A stretch of DNA of 63,314 bases. It comes from [Streptosporangium] indianense (GTDB lineage Bacteria > Actinomycetota > Actinomycetes > Streptomycetales > Streptomycetaceae). Where the stretch lies: assembly GCF_021474405.1 (NCBI RefSeq), contig NZ_JAKEIO010000030.1, positions 1 through 63,314 on the forward strand, written 5' to 3'. A program made the position numbers and the translations under genes. Below are positions 44,841 to 52,335 of this stretch, in pieces; positions within the stretch are counted from its first letter, which is position 1, and each line of letters begins with the position of its first letter. The notes under the pieces were generated by a model. It saw nothing but the letters and a program-made list of their open reading frames with translations. It was not told the origin of the DNA and did no database searches.

Positions 44841-45587
44841 ATGACCACGATCCTGGTGACGGGCGGCACCGGAACGCTCGGCCGGCGCCTCACCGAGCGG
44901 CTGCGTGCGGACGGGCACGAAGTTAGAGTGCTGAGCCGACACTCCCGGCCGTACGCCGTGGACCTGCGCGAGGGCACCGGGCTGGCCGCTGCCGTCGCGG
45001 GCATAGACACAGTTGTGCACTGTGCGACCAACACGCGCGGCGGCGACGAGCAGGCGGCACGCCATCTGATCGAGGCGGCCCGCCGCGCCGGTGCACGGCA
45101 TCTGGCGTACATCTCGATCGTCGGCGTCGACCGGGTGCCGCTTGGCTACTACCGGACCAAGCTTGCCGTCGAAGGTCTGATCGAGGAGTCGGGGCTCGGC
45201 TGGACCGTGCTGCGCACGACGCAGTTCCACGACCTGGTGCTGCAGGTCCTGCAGGGCTCGGCGAAGTTCCCGGTCATGCTGCTCCCGGCGCAGGTCGCCG
45301 ACCAGCCGATCGAGGTGGAGGAGGTTGCCGCCTACCTGGCCGAGCTCGCAACCGGGGCGCCCGCGGGGCGGGTGCCGGATATGGGCGGCCCCGAGATCCG
45401 TACGTTTCCGGAGTTGGCCCGGGCCTATCTGCGCGCAAGCGGACGGCGCCGTCCAGTGCTGAACGTGCGCCTGCCCGGCAAGGCCTACCGCGGGTTCCGG
45501 GCGGGCGGGCATCTGACGCCGGAGCGGGCCGTGGGTAAGGTCACGTTCGAGCAGTTCCTGGCGGGACGTTTTCCTGTGCGAGGCTGA
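44841..45587 (+). CDS. NAD(P)-dependent SDR/NmrA-like enzyme, ECF41 partner
   Basis: A 248-residue atypical SDR: the dinucleotide-binding motif TGGTGTLGRRL is at residues 7-17, a YYRTK active-site-like segment lies near 110, and there is an NmrA-like C-terminal part. It matches the epimerase/oxidoreductase partner typical of ECF41 loci, so expression probably depends on the sigma factor encoded just upstream. The substrate is unknown; members of this class include quinone- and flavin-type reductases or sensors. Confidence 0.85.
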   Translation: MTTILVTGGTGTLGRRLTERLRADGHEVRVLSRHSRPYAVDLREGTGLAAAVAGIDTVVHCATNTRGGDEQAARHLIEAARRAGARHLAYISIVGVDRVPLGYYRTKLAVEGLIEESGLGWTVLRTTQFHDLVLQVLQGSAKFPVMLLPAQVADQPIEVEEVAAYLAELATGAPAGRVPDMGGPEIRTFPELARAYLRASGRRRPVLNVRLPGKAYRGFRAGGHLTPERAVGKVTFEQFLAGRFPVRG

Positions 45588-45590
45588 CGC

Positions 45591-45722
45591 TCCAACTCAT
45601 CCCCGCTAGGACTTGTCATGTACATTTTGCCCTCTTTTGGGGGTAGGGCAACTGCCCGCTACCGGGCCACACCGCAGGCTGGGCTTGTGAGTGATTACGG
45701 CGTAATCACTCACAAGCCCAGC
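45591..45722. repeat. Extended partition repeat, copy B
   Basis: The second copy of the degenerate repeat seen at 43444-43585, with the same order of landmarks (TCCAACTCA, TTGTCATGTACAT, ACCGGGCCACA) and a longer terminal palindrome. Confidence 0.65.
45678..45722. promoter_or_regulatory. parS-like palindrome 6, extended to 45 bases
   Basis: An exact inverted repeat with 22-base arms around a central G; the inner 19 bases are GTGATTACGGCGTAATCAC. It is the longest member of the array and could also fold as a cruciform or hairpin, and so act as a terminator after the SDR gene. Confidence 0.8.
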
Positions 45723-45894
45723 ACTCTGGCGAAGCCGCTCCGGTGCGGAACGATCTCTTGCTCTCGCCTAGGCAAGTCGTGACACAGCGAGCCCAGCCAG
45801 TCAGCCGAAAATTCCAGTGCAGCTGGCCGTCTGCAGCCAGGAGCGGTCGTGCGACGCGCCGTGTCGATCTGCAGCGGCTGCGCGACTCTGGCAA

Positions 45895-46695
45895 TCACAA
45901 CTCAGCAGCTGCTGCCAAAGCGAGGCGCGCGTCGTCCGTCTTCGCCGCGGGCCGAGCTGTGCGTCTTTCGATGTTGGTCAAGGCTCGGACTGCGGCAGCC
46001 AGGTAGCGGCTGAGGCTGACGGCTTGAGTTGGTGTGCTGCAGTTGGAGAGCACCTCAGCGACTTCGTCCAGCCAGTACTCGGCATCCTCGTCCAGGACGA
46101 GATCGTCTCGATGCTGCAGCAGCCGTTGGGCCGCCGGCATCACAAGATGGTGCTTTTGCTGGGCTGCTTCCTGAGCTCGCTCTTCAGCGCGCCTCTGGCG
46201 GACACGGCGTTGCTCGGTCGCAACGACTGCTTCGGGTGTGCGGCGTACAGGCTCTGCGCCGGGGGCATCATCCATCAAGGTCGCAGCCTGCAGCCGTTTG
46301 GCTTTGTTGTAAGCGGCGCTCGCCGCCTTGACCGCGAGGGCTGGCGCCAGGTCCTGCCACTCAACACCTGCGGCTCGTGCATCATCCACGGCTCTGGCCT
46401 GGTGGACTTCGGATTGCTCGCGCAAGTATTGCCACAGCTGGACACGCTTGAGGGCGGCTGCCCGCTGCTGCTCCGGCGGGAGCCGGCGCAAGGCACGGGC
46501 GTGCTTCTCTGCGTAGAGAAGAGCGCTGTAGGTCTCGTCGCCAGAAGGCATGCGCTCCACGTCGGGATCCGCTGCATCTTCGTGGAGTTGGCGCAGTTCC
46601 CCGACGGCAGCGGCGGCGTCCATCCTTCCGATCCGGATGCGTTGCCTGACCAGCGGCTTCGTCGGGGGAGTGGGCTTTCGGGAGCGGGCTGCCAT
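45895..46695 (-). CDS. Basic helical protein encoded within the partition array
   Basis: A 266-residue soluble protein from ATG 46695. It is rich in A, R, E and Q and almost entirely helical (ALRRLPPEQQRAAALKRVQL, EQRRVRQRRAEERAQEAAQQ), with a basic N-terminus (RSRKPTPPTKPLVRQRIR). No catalytic motif, zinc site or clear helix-turn-helix is seen. Palindromes 6 and 7 lie immediately before and after it. It could assist partition or be the unidentified replication factor; neither is shown by the sequence. Confidence 0.6.
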   Translation of the reverse strand: MAARSRKPTPPTKPLVRQRIRIGRMDAAAAVGELRQLHEDAADPDVERMPSGDETYSALLYAEKHARALRRLPPEQQRAAALKRVQLWQYLREQSEVHQARAVDDARAAGVEWQDLAPALAVKAASAAYNKAKRLQAATLMDDAPGAEPVRRTPEAVVATEQRRVRQRRAEERAQEAAQQKHHLVMPAAQRLLQHRDDLVLDEDAEYWLDEVAEVLSNCSTPTQAVSLSRYLAAAVRALTNIERRTARPAAKTDDARLALAAAAEL

Positions 46696-47246
46696 GAGGT
46701 GAAGTGTGCCTGGCCAGTAGCGATTCACAGAATGTGAATCGCCTGGCATCGGCTCCCGGGAATTCGCTGAGGGGGCTCCCGCCTCAATGCGGTAGCGGCA
46801 TGAGCGGCCGCCTACGGCCCCGATGCGCCCAGATTCCGCTGGCCGGAGACTTCGGACCGCCGACCATCAAGCAACCACCTCGGGCACGCCGCAGTCGCTC
46901 CACCCAGTGATCGAAGTGATTACGCCGTAATCACTCTGCGCAGAACCGCCCGTCCGGGATGCAACATGCGGATCAGCCCCGAGCTACGGGTGATTATGAC
47001 CAGGCCTGCGACTCTCTCCGCCTACACGGACTGGGCTCGTCGAGGACGAGCAGGTCATGCCGACTCGGTTCGCCGACGGGAACTGCACTGGGTCCAGGTC
47101 CAGCATGCATCCATTACGGCGTAGAAGTCACAGCCCGGGGGAGTGCTGCCGAGAGTAGCTGGGAGCCACACGTCCGACCATCTCGACCTCCGGCGCCGCC
47201 AGCGGCCACCTTTCGGGGGTGCCGCGGAGTCGTCAGGGGTTTTCGA
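46696..47246. other. Intergenic segment with a parS-like site, no gene recognised
   Basis: Apart from the palindrome at 46915-46935 and a degenerate half-site near 47111-47125 (CATTACGGCGTAG), nothing protein-like is seen. It could host a replication origin, but no iterons are visible. Confidence 0.35.
46915..46935. promoter_or_regulatory. parS-like palindrome 7
   Basis: A 21-base odd-centred palindrome with core GTGATTACGCCGTAATCAC. It is the last full copy, 6.2 kb from the palindrome beside the parA promoter. Confidence 0.75.
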
Positions 47247-47453
47247 TCACCGCCGCCCGGAAACGTCGCCCACGGGCTCCACGAGGGCGGCCGGCACGAA
47301 CGACACCCCCACGACGGCGCCTGCCTCGTCGTAGATCAGCAGGTCCAGGCCGCCGCCTTCGGAGGGCAGCTCTACCAGGAGCAGCGGCGGTCCCTCCAAG
47401 GCCTCCCGACGGGCCGTCAGGGCGTTGTGGGCTTTCTCGGCGTTGCCGGGCAT
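47247..47453 (-). CDS. Small hypothetical protein, 68 residues
   Basis: From ATG 47453 the product reads PGNAEKAHNALTARREALEG and then a beta-rich segment (PLLLVELPSEGGGLDLLIYD). It is soluble, acidic and regularly patterned, so probably real. No motif is recognised. It lies before two membrane-protein genes on the same strand. Confidence 0.5.
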   Translation of the reverse strand: MPGNAEKAHNALTARREALEGPPLLLVELPSEGGGLDLLIYDEAGAVVGVSFVPAALVEPVGDVSGRR

Positions 47454-47540
47454 ACCTCCACGGTAGAAGCGCCCGCACGGGTGCCGGTAGGGGATTGCGG
47501 GAGCGTCCAGGGCACGAAGCGGGGCGTTGCCCCCGCGCCG

Positions 47541-48047
47541 TTACACGACAGGCGGCGACTGCGGGGGCGGCTGTGGCGGCGGCTGCTGGGCCTGGACGGC
47601 GGCGTTGGTGGCCCCCCGCCCCGCCAGTGACACGGCCCGCATGTCCTCCGGGTCACTGCGCCTCAAGACGAAGACCTTGACGAGGGCGAGCAGGCTGGGA
47701 CCACATAAGAGCGCGGACAGCCAACCATTCACCGGAGCCACGTACACGGCAGCTCCGAGCATGGCCAGCGCGATGACCGCCCCCGTGACCGTCTCAACCC
47801 TGTGCCGGCGCTCTGCCCGTTCCCGCTGGCGGTCCTCGTGCCGCCGCTGCTCTGCCTCCCGCTGCAACTCAATGCCCAGCATCCGCTCACGGTGCTCCCG
47901 GCGCAGCTGCGGCTCCATCGCGCGCAGCGCGACCCCGAGCTGCTCGGCCCCAAGGTCACGCCATTGCGCGGCGATACGGGCTCCCGCCGACAGGACGGCG
48001 TCATCCTCGGGAGGCTGACCGGCAGGCAAATGGGTCTCACTGCTCAC
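47541..48047 (-). CDS. Two-helix membrane protein with long coiled-coil-like N-terminus
   Basis: The 168-residue product has a hydrophilic helical N-terminal part (ELQREAEQRRHEDRQRERAE), then two transmembrane helices (VTGAVIALAMLGAAVYVAP; WLSALLCGPSLLALVKVFVL) and a P/Q-rich tail. The start overlaps the stop of the gene upstream by four bases. It probably forms a membrane complex with that partner. Family unknown; the gene pair lies two kilobases before an NB-ARC/TPR gene on the same strand. Confidence 0.65.
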   Translation of the reverse strand: MSSETHLPAGQPPEDDAVLSAGARIAAQWRDLGAEQLGVALRAMEPQLRREHRERMLGIELQREAEQRRHEDRQRERAERRHRVETVTGAVIALAMLGAAVYVAPVNGWLSALLCGPSLLALVKVFVLRRSDPEDMRAVSLAGRGATNAAVQAQQPPPQPPPQSPPVV

Positions 48048-48586
48048 TGCGCTGATCCCCCATCACCGTTCGAAACCGGTACGCCGCTGCCGCCGAGAGC
48101 TGTGGGTGGCGGACCGAGCCGCACAAAGAGCCTTGCCAACGTGTCGTTGATCGAGTCGGCTGTCTGCTCGGCTACGCGGTGCTCCTCCTCTGACGAAAGA
48201 GGCTCGTCGATCACCCACCATGTCGCATCGGACTCAGGCGCCCTCTGTTCGAAGGGCTCGTCCAGTGGCTGCTCGATCGCGTTGCGACGGGCGGCGTCCT
48301 CAGCAGCGCGTCTCAGCTCCTCGAACCGCAGCTGGTCATGATTGACCTGCGAATCCGGGAACAGCACCGGCCCGTGGAAGGTGGTGCCTTGAATCGTCTG
48401 AGTGGGCTCGTTGACGACGGGGGAGCCGTCAGTATGCGAGAAGGGATCGCCGTCGCTGACGGCAAATCGGTTACGGCCGCGGCTCGGCTGCTCCAGAAGG
48501 CTGCCGGTGAGCCAGTCCCACACCGCCACGGCGACTGCCGTCCCTACGCTCAGGAACGGCAGCAGACGCTCTAGAAGGCTCCACAC
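48044..48586 (-). CDS. Membrane-anchored protein with a THGPV-like motif, coupled to the next gene
   Basis: GTG 48586, close behind GGGGGAA, gives a 180-residue protein with one N-terminal membrane helix (FLSVGTAVAVAVWDWLTG), a charged middle and the segment TIQGTTFHGPVLF near residue 75. A similar FHGPV pattern is common in actinobacterial NTPase/effector proteins of conflict systems, which hints at a shared adaptor or docking element. The rest is acidic and helical. It overlaps the two-helix membrane gene by four bases. Confidence 0.6.
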   Translation of the reverse strand: MWSLLERLLPFLSVGTAVAVAVWDWLTGSLLEQPSRGRNRFAVSDGDPFSHTDGSPVVNEPTQTIQGTTFHGPVLFPDSQVNHDQLRFEELRRAAEDAARRNAIEQPLDEPFEQRAPESDATWWVIDEPLSSEEEHRVAEQTADSINDTLARLFVRLGPPPTALGGSGVPVSNGDGGSAQ

Positions 48587-48900
48587 GGTGTTCCCCCAAG
48601 GCCCGAGGCGAGTGGCACTGGCCACGATAGCCGCGGGCGGGGGCAGGGAGGCAGGATTCCGGTAGGTGGGACGCCGACGGGCAGGGCGCGTACCCCCTGC
48701 GCCGCCCGGACACTGCATCGGCACTTCCGCCGACGCCCGCCTGTCCCCGCTCTGGAACCCAGCCGCCGTACAAGCCAACCGTGATCGAACTCCCGGTTCT
48801 GACCTGAACGTTCACGCCCACATTGAATGTCGCGCGGGTGGCCTATCATGCTCCGCCTATCGAAACCGGAAGCAATCGTTGCGACCGACTAGGGGCGGCT
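48587..48900. other. Intergenic stretch upstream of the membrane-protein pair
   Basis: No gene is supported on either strand; longer in-frame versions of the minus-strand membrane protein run into it but read as shadow sequence. It should hold the promoter of the membrane-protein pair. Confidence 0.35.
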
Positions 48901-49200
48901 TTGACCAATCTCACGTCCCTCGCCCTATTCGGGCTGGCCGCTACCGCGGCACTCAGCTCGCCGTCCCGCGCGGGACCGCGTGTTCGCCGGCACGAGCGCA
49001 GCCAGGACTCCGCCGTCCGTACGGCCGTGGTGACGCTCATCTCCTGCGTGTAGTGCATGGGGTGGTGGGTGTCCGGCGCCCTCCTCGCCACGTACCTGAT
49101 CGCCACCGGCACCTGGGACCAGGCGCCCGTGCTCGGCCACGGCCTGGAGTGGCTGGCCGTCGCCGGCGTGCTGCTCAACCGGCTGGACGACACCCTGGGC
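48901..49200 (+). pseudogene. Small membrane protein split by an amber codon
   Basis: From TTG 48901 one frame reads TNLTSLALFGLAATAALSSP and then SQDSAVRTAVVTLISCV before a TAG at 49051. The same frame continues WWVSGALLATYLIATGTWD and GLEWLAVAGVLLNRLDDTLG. All four segments look like one membrane protein with three helices, so TAG is probably a nonsense change; two separate small genes are the alternative. The sequence to 49490 shows nothing else. Confidence 0.35.
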
Positions 49201-49490
49201 CGGGTGCCATCACGCCGTTCACCGACGTCGCCTTCGGGTGTGCTGCAGGGCGTGGGTGGACTGAGGGGTGAGCGCGCGGGGCTCCACTGCGGCAATCAGC
49301 GACGGTACCCGCCGCAAGGTGAAGCCGACCAGCCTGCACACCGACCCTGCGCGCGGTACTGGCTACCTCCTAGCGTCCTGGTCTCTGGGCTACCGATGAG
49401 AGGCTGTGACCTGCAGCTTTGCGACGTCTTGTGGGTGAGGATCCCGACAGGAGCGGGCCCGTCGCCGCGCCCCCTTCGTCACCGGGCCGG

Positions 49491-51869
49491 TCATGGATTG
49501 GGCGTCGCGCGGTCCGGTCGTCGTCGCCACCTTCGGAAGACACCTGACGTAGGGCCGGTCTCGACCGTCGCGAGGAATTCGCGTGTCGCGAGCGTCGCTG
49601 TGTGGTCGGGACCGAAGGCACGTTCACGCCCTTCCAGGGTCTGCCGCAGCAGGGCGGCAGCTTCGGCTCGCTGTCCCAGGTGGAAGAGGGCACGGGCAAG
49701 GTTCTGACGAGTGTCGAGGGTGCGTGGATGGTCGGGGCCGAGGACACTTTCGCGCTGCCGCAGCGTCTCGCGGAACATCGCAGCTGCTTCGTTGTACTGC
49801 CGCATGCCGTCGAGGGCGCTGGCCAGGTTGTTCTTGCTCTGCAGGACCGACGCATCGTCGGGACCGAAAGCGGCGAGCCGCGCCTCGAACGTCTGTCGGT
49901 GGATCTGTGCGGCCTCGGCGTAACGGCCCGCACCGCTGAGTGCGTTGGCCAGACTGTTACTGCTGATAAGCGTCAGGGAGTGGTCCGGTCCCAGGATGCG
50001 CACACGCTGGTCGACCGTCTCCCTCAGCAGTGCTATGGCCTCGTCGTGCTGTCCAAGGTGGCTGAGCGCCATCCCCAGACTGATCTTGGTCTGCAAGCTG
50101 AAGTAGTGTGCCTCGCCCAGCACGCGGCCGCGGTTCGCGAGAGTCTGGCGCAGGAGTTCGACGGCTTCGGCGTGCATGCCCAGATGGTTGAGCGCCGCGG
50201 CGAGAGTGTGCCGCCTCTTGTCCGTGCGGATGTGATCCATTCCGAACGTCGCAACGTCGGCTTCGTACGCCGCCCTGGCCAAGGATGCGGCGAGCGCATA
50301 CTCCCCTGCCGCGAAGAGGCTCTTCAGGATCCGGCTCCGGGCATTGTCGACCCTGCCCGCCGGTGCCGGAGCCCCCGGGCTGAGCAACAACTCCACATGC
50401 GGCGCCAGTGTGCGGGCCAGCGGCCAGTCGACGCTGTCCGTCGTGATCCGCTCAGCCAGCTCCGTGGTGCGCAACAGCGCCGCGCGCCGCCAGAGCCTGG
50501 GATCGACCCCCGCCGTCGAGCTGAGGATGAGCTCGTTGATCTCACGTACGAGAGAGTGGATCTGCAGAGCACCAGCCTGCGCTCGCAGCGTCCCGTCGCT
50601 GAATGCGAGGAGGCCGTACTGGTGCAGTCCCGACAGCGCGGCCTCCAAGTCCCGGCCTCGGACGCGCAAGCCCGTGACCGATCTGAGCATGCCGACCGTC
50701 ATCCACTCGCGTGGAATCGGCGCGTCCGCCGCAAGGGCCAGCATTCGCATCAGGGGACGCGCCACCGGGTACCCCATGCTTTCCAACTGGTCGAGCGACA
50801 ACTCCCAAGTGTGCCTGACCACTTGACGTGCGTCGGTATCCCGATGCACGGGTCCCGTCGCGCCCATCAGCGCGGGAAGCTCATGGTCGAGGGCGTCACG
50901 GTAGTCGTTGAACGTCCGGTAGCGGCTGCCGGGCCGGGAGAGATAGGAAGCGGCCGAGCGAAGTGCCAGCGGCAGGCCGCCGAGCCGCTCCGACAGCTTC
51001 TCCGCGTCCTCAGGCGAACCCGCCTGTGGGGCCGCGTCGCAGAGGACGTGAGCACCTGCCCGGTTGCCCAGCGAGGAGAGTTCGACGATGTGCGCACGCG
51101 GGCCCCAGGTCTCCCGGCTGGTGTCCCGACTCGTGACAAGCAGCAGGCCGTTTACCTCGGGCCGCGCCCATCCCCGGTAGTCACCAGTGGCACCCTGATC
51201 GAGGCTGAGCTGGTCGGCCTGATCCACGTTGTCGATGACCAGAAGCCAGTTGCGTACGCTGCCCAAGCGGCGCCAGACGACATCGGGCAGCGGGACGAGC
51301 TCGGTCCGGGCATCCTGCAGCTCCGCCTCGGTCAGGCCGCACGCGACGGCGACCTGTGTCATCTGGAGGACGAAGGAGTCCCTGTCCTGCCAGCCGATCC
51401 AGAAGACGGTGAAGCCGTCCGTCTCCGCCTGCTTGGCCAGCGCCGCTGCCAGTGTCGTCTTGCCGAAACCTCCGGCACCGCACACCACCGCGAAACCGTT
51501 CGGGGGCCGGGTCAGCAGTGCCGACAACCGCTCGAGTTCGGATGCGCGCCCGCGCACCAGCGAAAGATCGACGTGCGGCGGCCGTAAGGAGGTGGACCGC
51601 ACGGTGATGAGCGCCGAGCTGGCCACAGAGCCCATCCCGCAGGGAGCACCGACCGCGCCGGACGACTGGTCGAGGCGGCGGCTCAGCAGGAGGAGTCCCA
51701 CGCTAAAGGCGGCGAGGAGAGCGAAGACTCCCCAGACGACACTCGGCATGCCTGCCCACCAAGGGACCGTCTCACTGGCGTAGTTGGTGACGGGCCCGAG
51801 CAGAATGCTTACCACCGCCCCCGCTCCAGCAGTGATGGACCCGAGCAGAGCGCTTCTTCGCGGTTGCAT
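49491..51869 (-). CDS. Membrane-anchored NB-ARC/TPR protein
   Basis: A 792-residue protein from ATG 51869, behind GGGGGA. Two N-terminal membrane helices (ITAGAGAVVSILLGPVTNYA; VWGVFALLAAFSVGLLLLS) are followed by an NB-ARC NTPase with P-loop GAGGFGKTTL near residues 129-138, Walker B LLVIDNVD and GLPLALRSAASYL. The last 330 residues are about seven TPR units of the kinesin-light-chain type (ALFHLGQRAEAAALLRQTLE, with GPDH motifs). STAND NTPases of this kind oligomerise on sensing a ligand and often serve in defence or regulation. No effector domain is visible; the membrane helices may be the effector or its anchor. Unusual is the N-terminal membrane location. Confidence 0.87.
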   Translation of the reverse strand: MQPRRSALLGSITAGAGAVVSILLGPVTNYASETVPWWAGMPSVVWGVFALLAAFSVGLLLLSRRLDQSSGAVGAPCGMGSVASSALITVRSTSLRPPHVDLSLVRGRASELERLSALLTRPPNGFAVVCGAGGFGKTTLAAALAKQAETDGFTVFWIGWQDRDSFVLQMTQVAVACGLTEAELQDARTELVPLPDVVWRRLGSVRNWLLVIDNVDQADQLSLDQGATGDYRGWARPEVNGLLLVTSRDTSRETWGPRAHIVELSSLGNRAGAHVLCDAAPQAGSPEDAEKLSERLGGLPLALRSAASYLSRPGSRYRTFNDYRDALDHELPALMGATGPVHRDTDARQVVRHTWELSLDQLESMGYPVARPLMRMLALAADAPIPREWMTVGMLRSVTGLRVRGRDLEAALSGLHQYGLLAFSDGTLRAQAGALQIHSLVREINELILSSTAGVDPRLWRRAALLRTTELAERITTDSVDWPLARTLAPHVELLLSPGAPAPAGRVDNARSRILKSLFAAGEYALAASLARAAYEADVATFGMDHIRTDKRRHTLAAALNHLGMHAEAVELLRQTLANRGRVLGEAHYFSLQTKISLGMALSHLGQHDEAIALLRETVDQRVRILGPDHSLTLISSNSLANALSGAGRYAEAAQIHRQTFEARLAAFGPDDASVLQSKNNLASALDGMRQYNEAAAMFRETLRQRESVLGPDHPRTLDTRQNLARALFHLGQRAEAAALLRQTLEGRERAFGPDHTATLATREFLATVETGPTSGVFRRWRRRPDRATPNP

Positions 51870-52335
51870 CTGTCCCCCGTAGCGGTACGGCCGCACTCAC
51901 CAACGACCGCACTCAGGCTGCCAGCGACCTCCGCCACCCGCAACGCGCTCACGGATACGTTCGCGCCCCCTTGATCGCCTTGGCATCCGCGTCCCGCGAC
52001 CCATGCACCGCCAGTCCCGCCAGGTTCAACTCCCCGTCGGTACGCCCCGGCCGCGGCTGTCACGGTCGCTGCCCGAAGGCCACCGGGCGTACGGAGGGCG
52101 CTGACGACGTCCGAGGTGCTGCCCATGGCAGCGGGAAGCGCACTGCGCAAACGGTGACCGGGTAAACCGGCGTCCTACTCCCTGGGTCGATACAGAAGTC
52201 GATCTCGGCCAACAGCAGTCCTGATCGCGTCAGATCCGGCGTGTGGCCCGTGCGTACGATCCTCTGACCGATAGACCTTCTCTCGACCACATGTTCGGAC
52301 CACTGATTCGATTCGCATGAGTTCGGGGGTTTTTG
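51870..52335. other. Divergent intergenic region, no gene recognised
   Basis: The minus strand has open frames with fragments such as GLAVHGSRDADAKAIKGA, which look more like a gene tail than a gene, and no start is supported. The region serves the divergent NB-ARC and nuclease genes. Confidence 0.35.
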
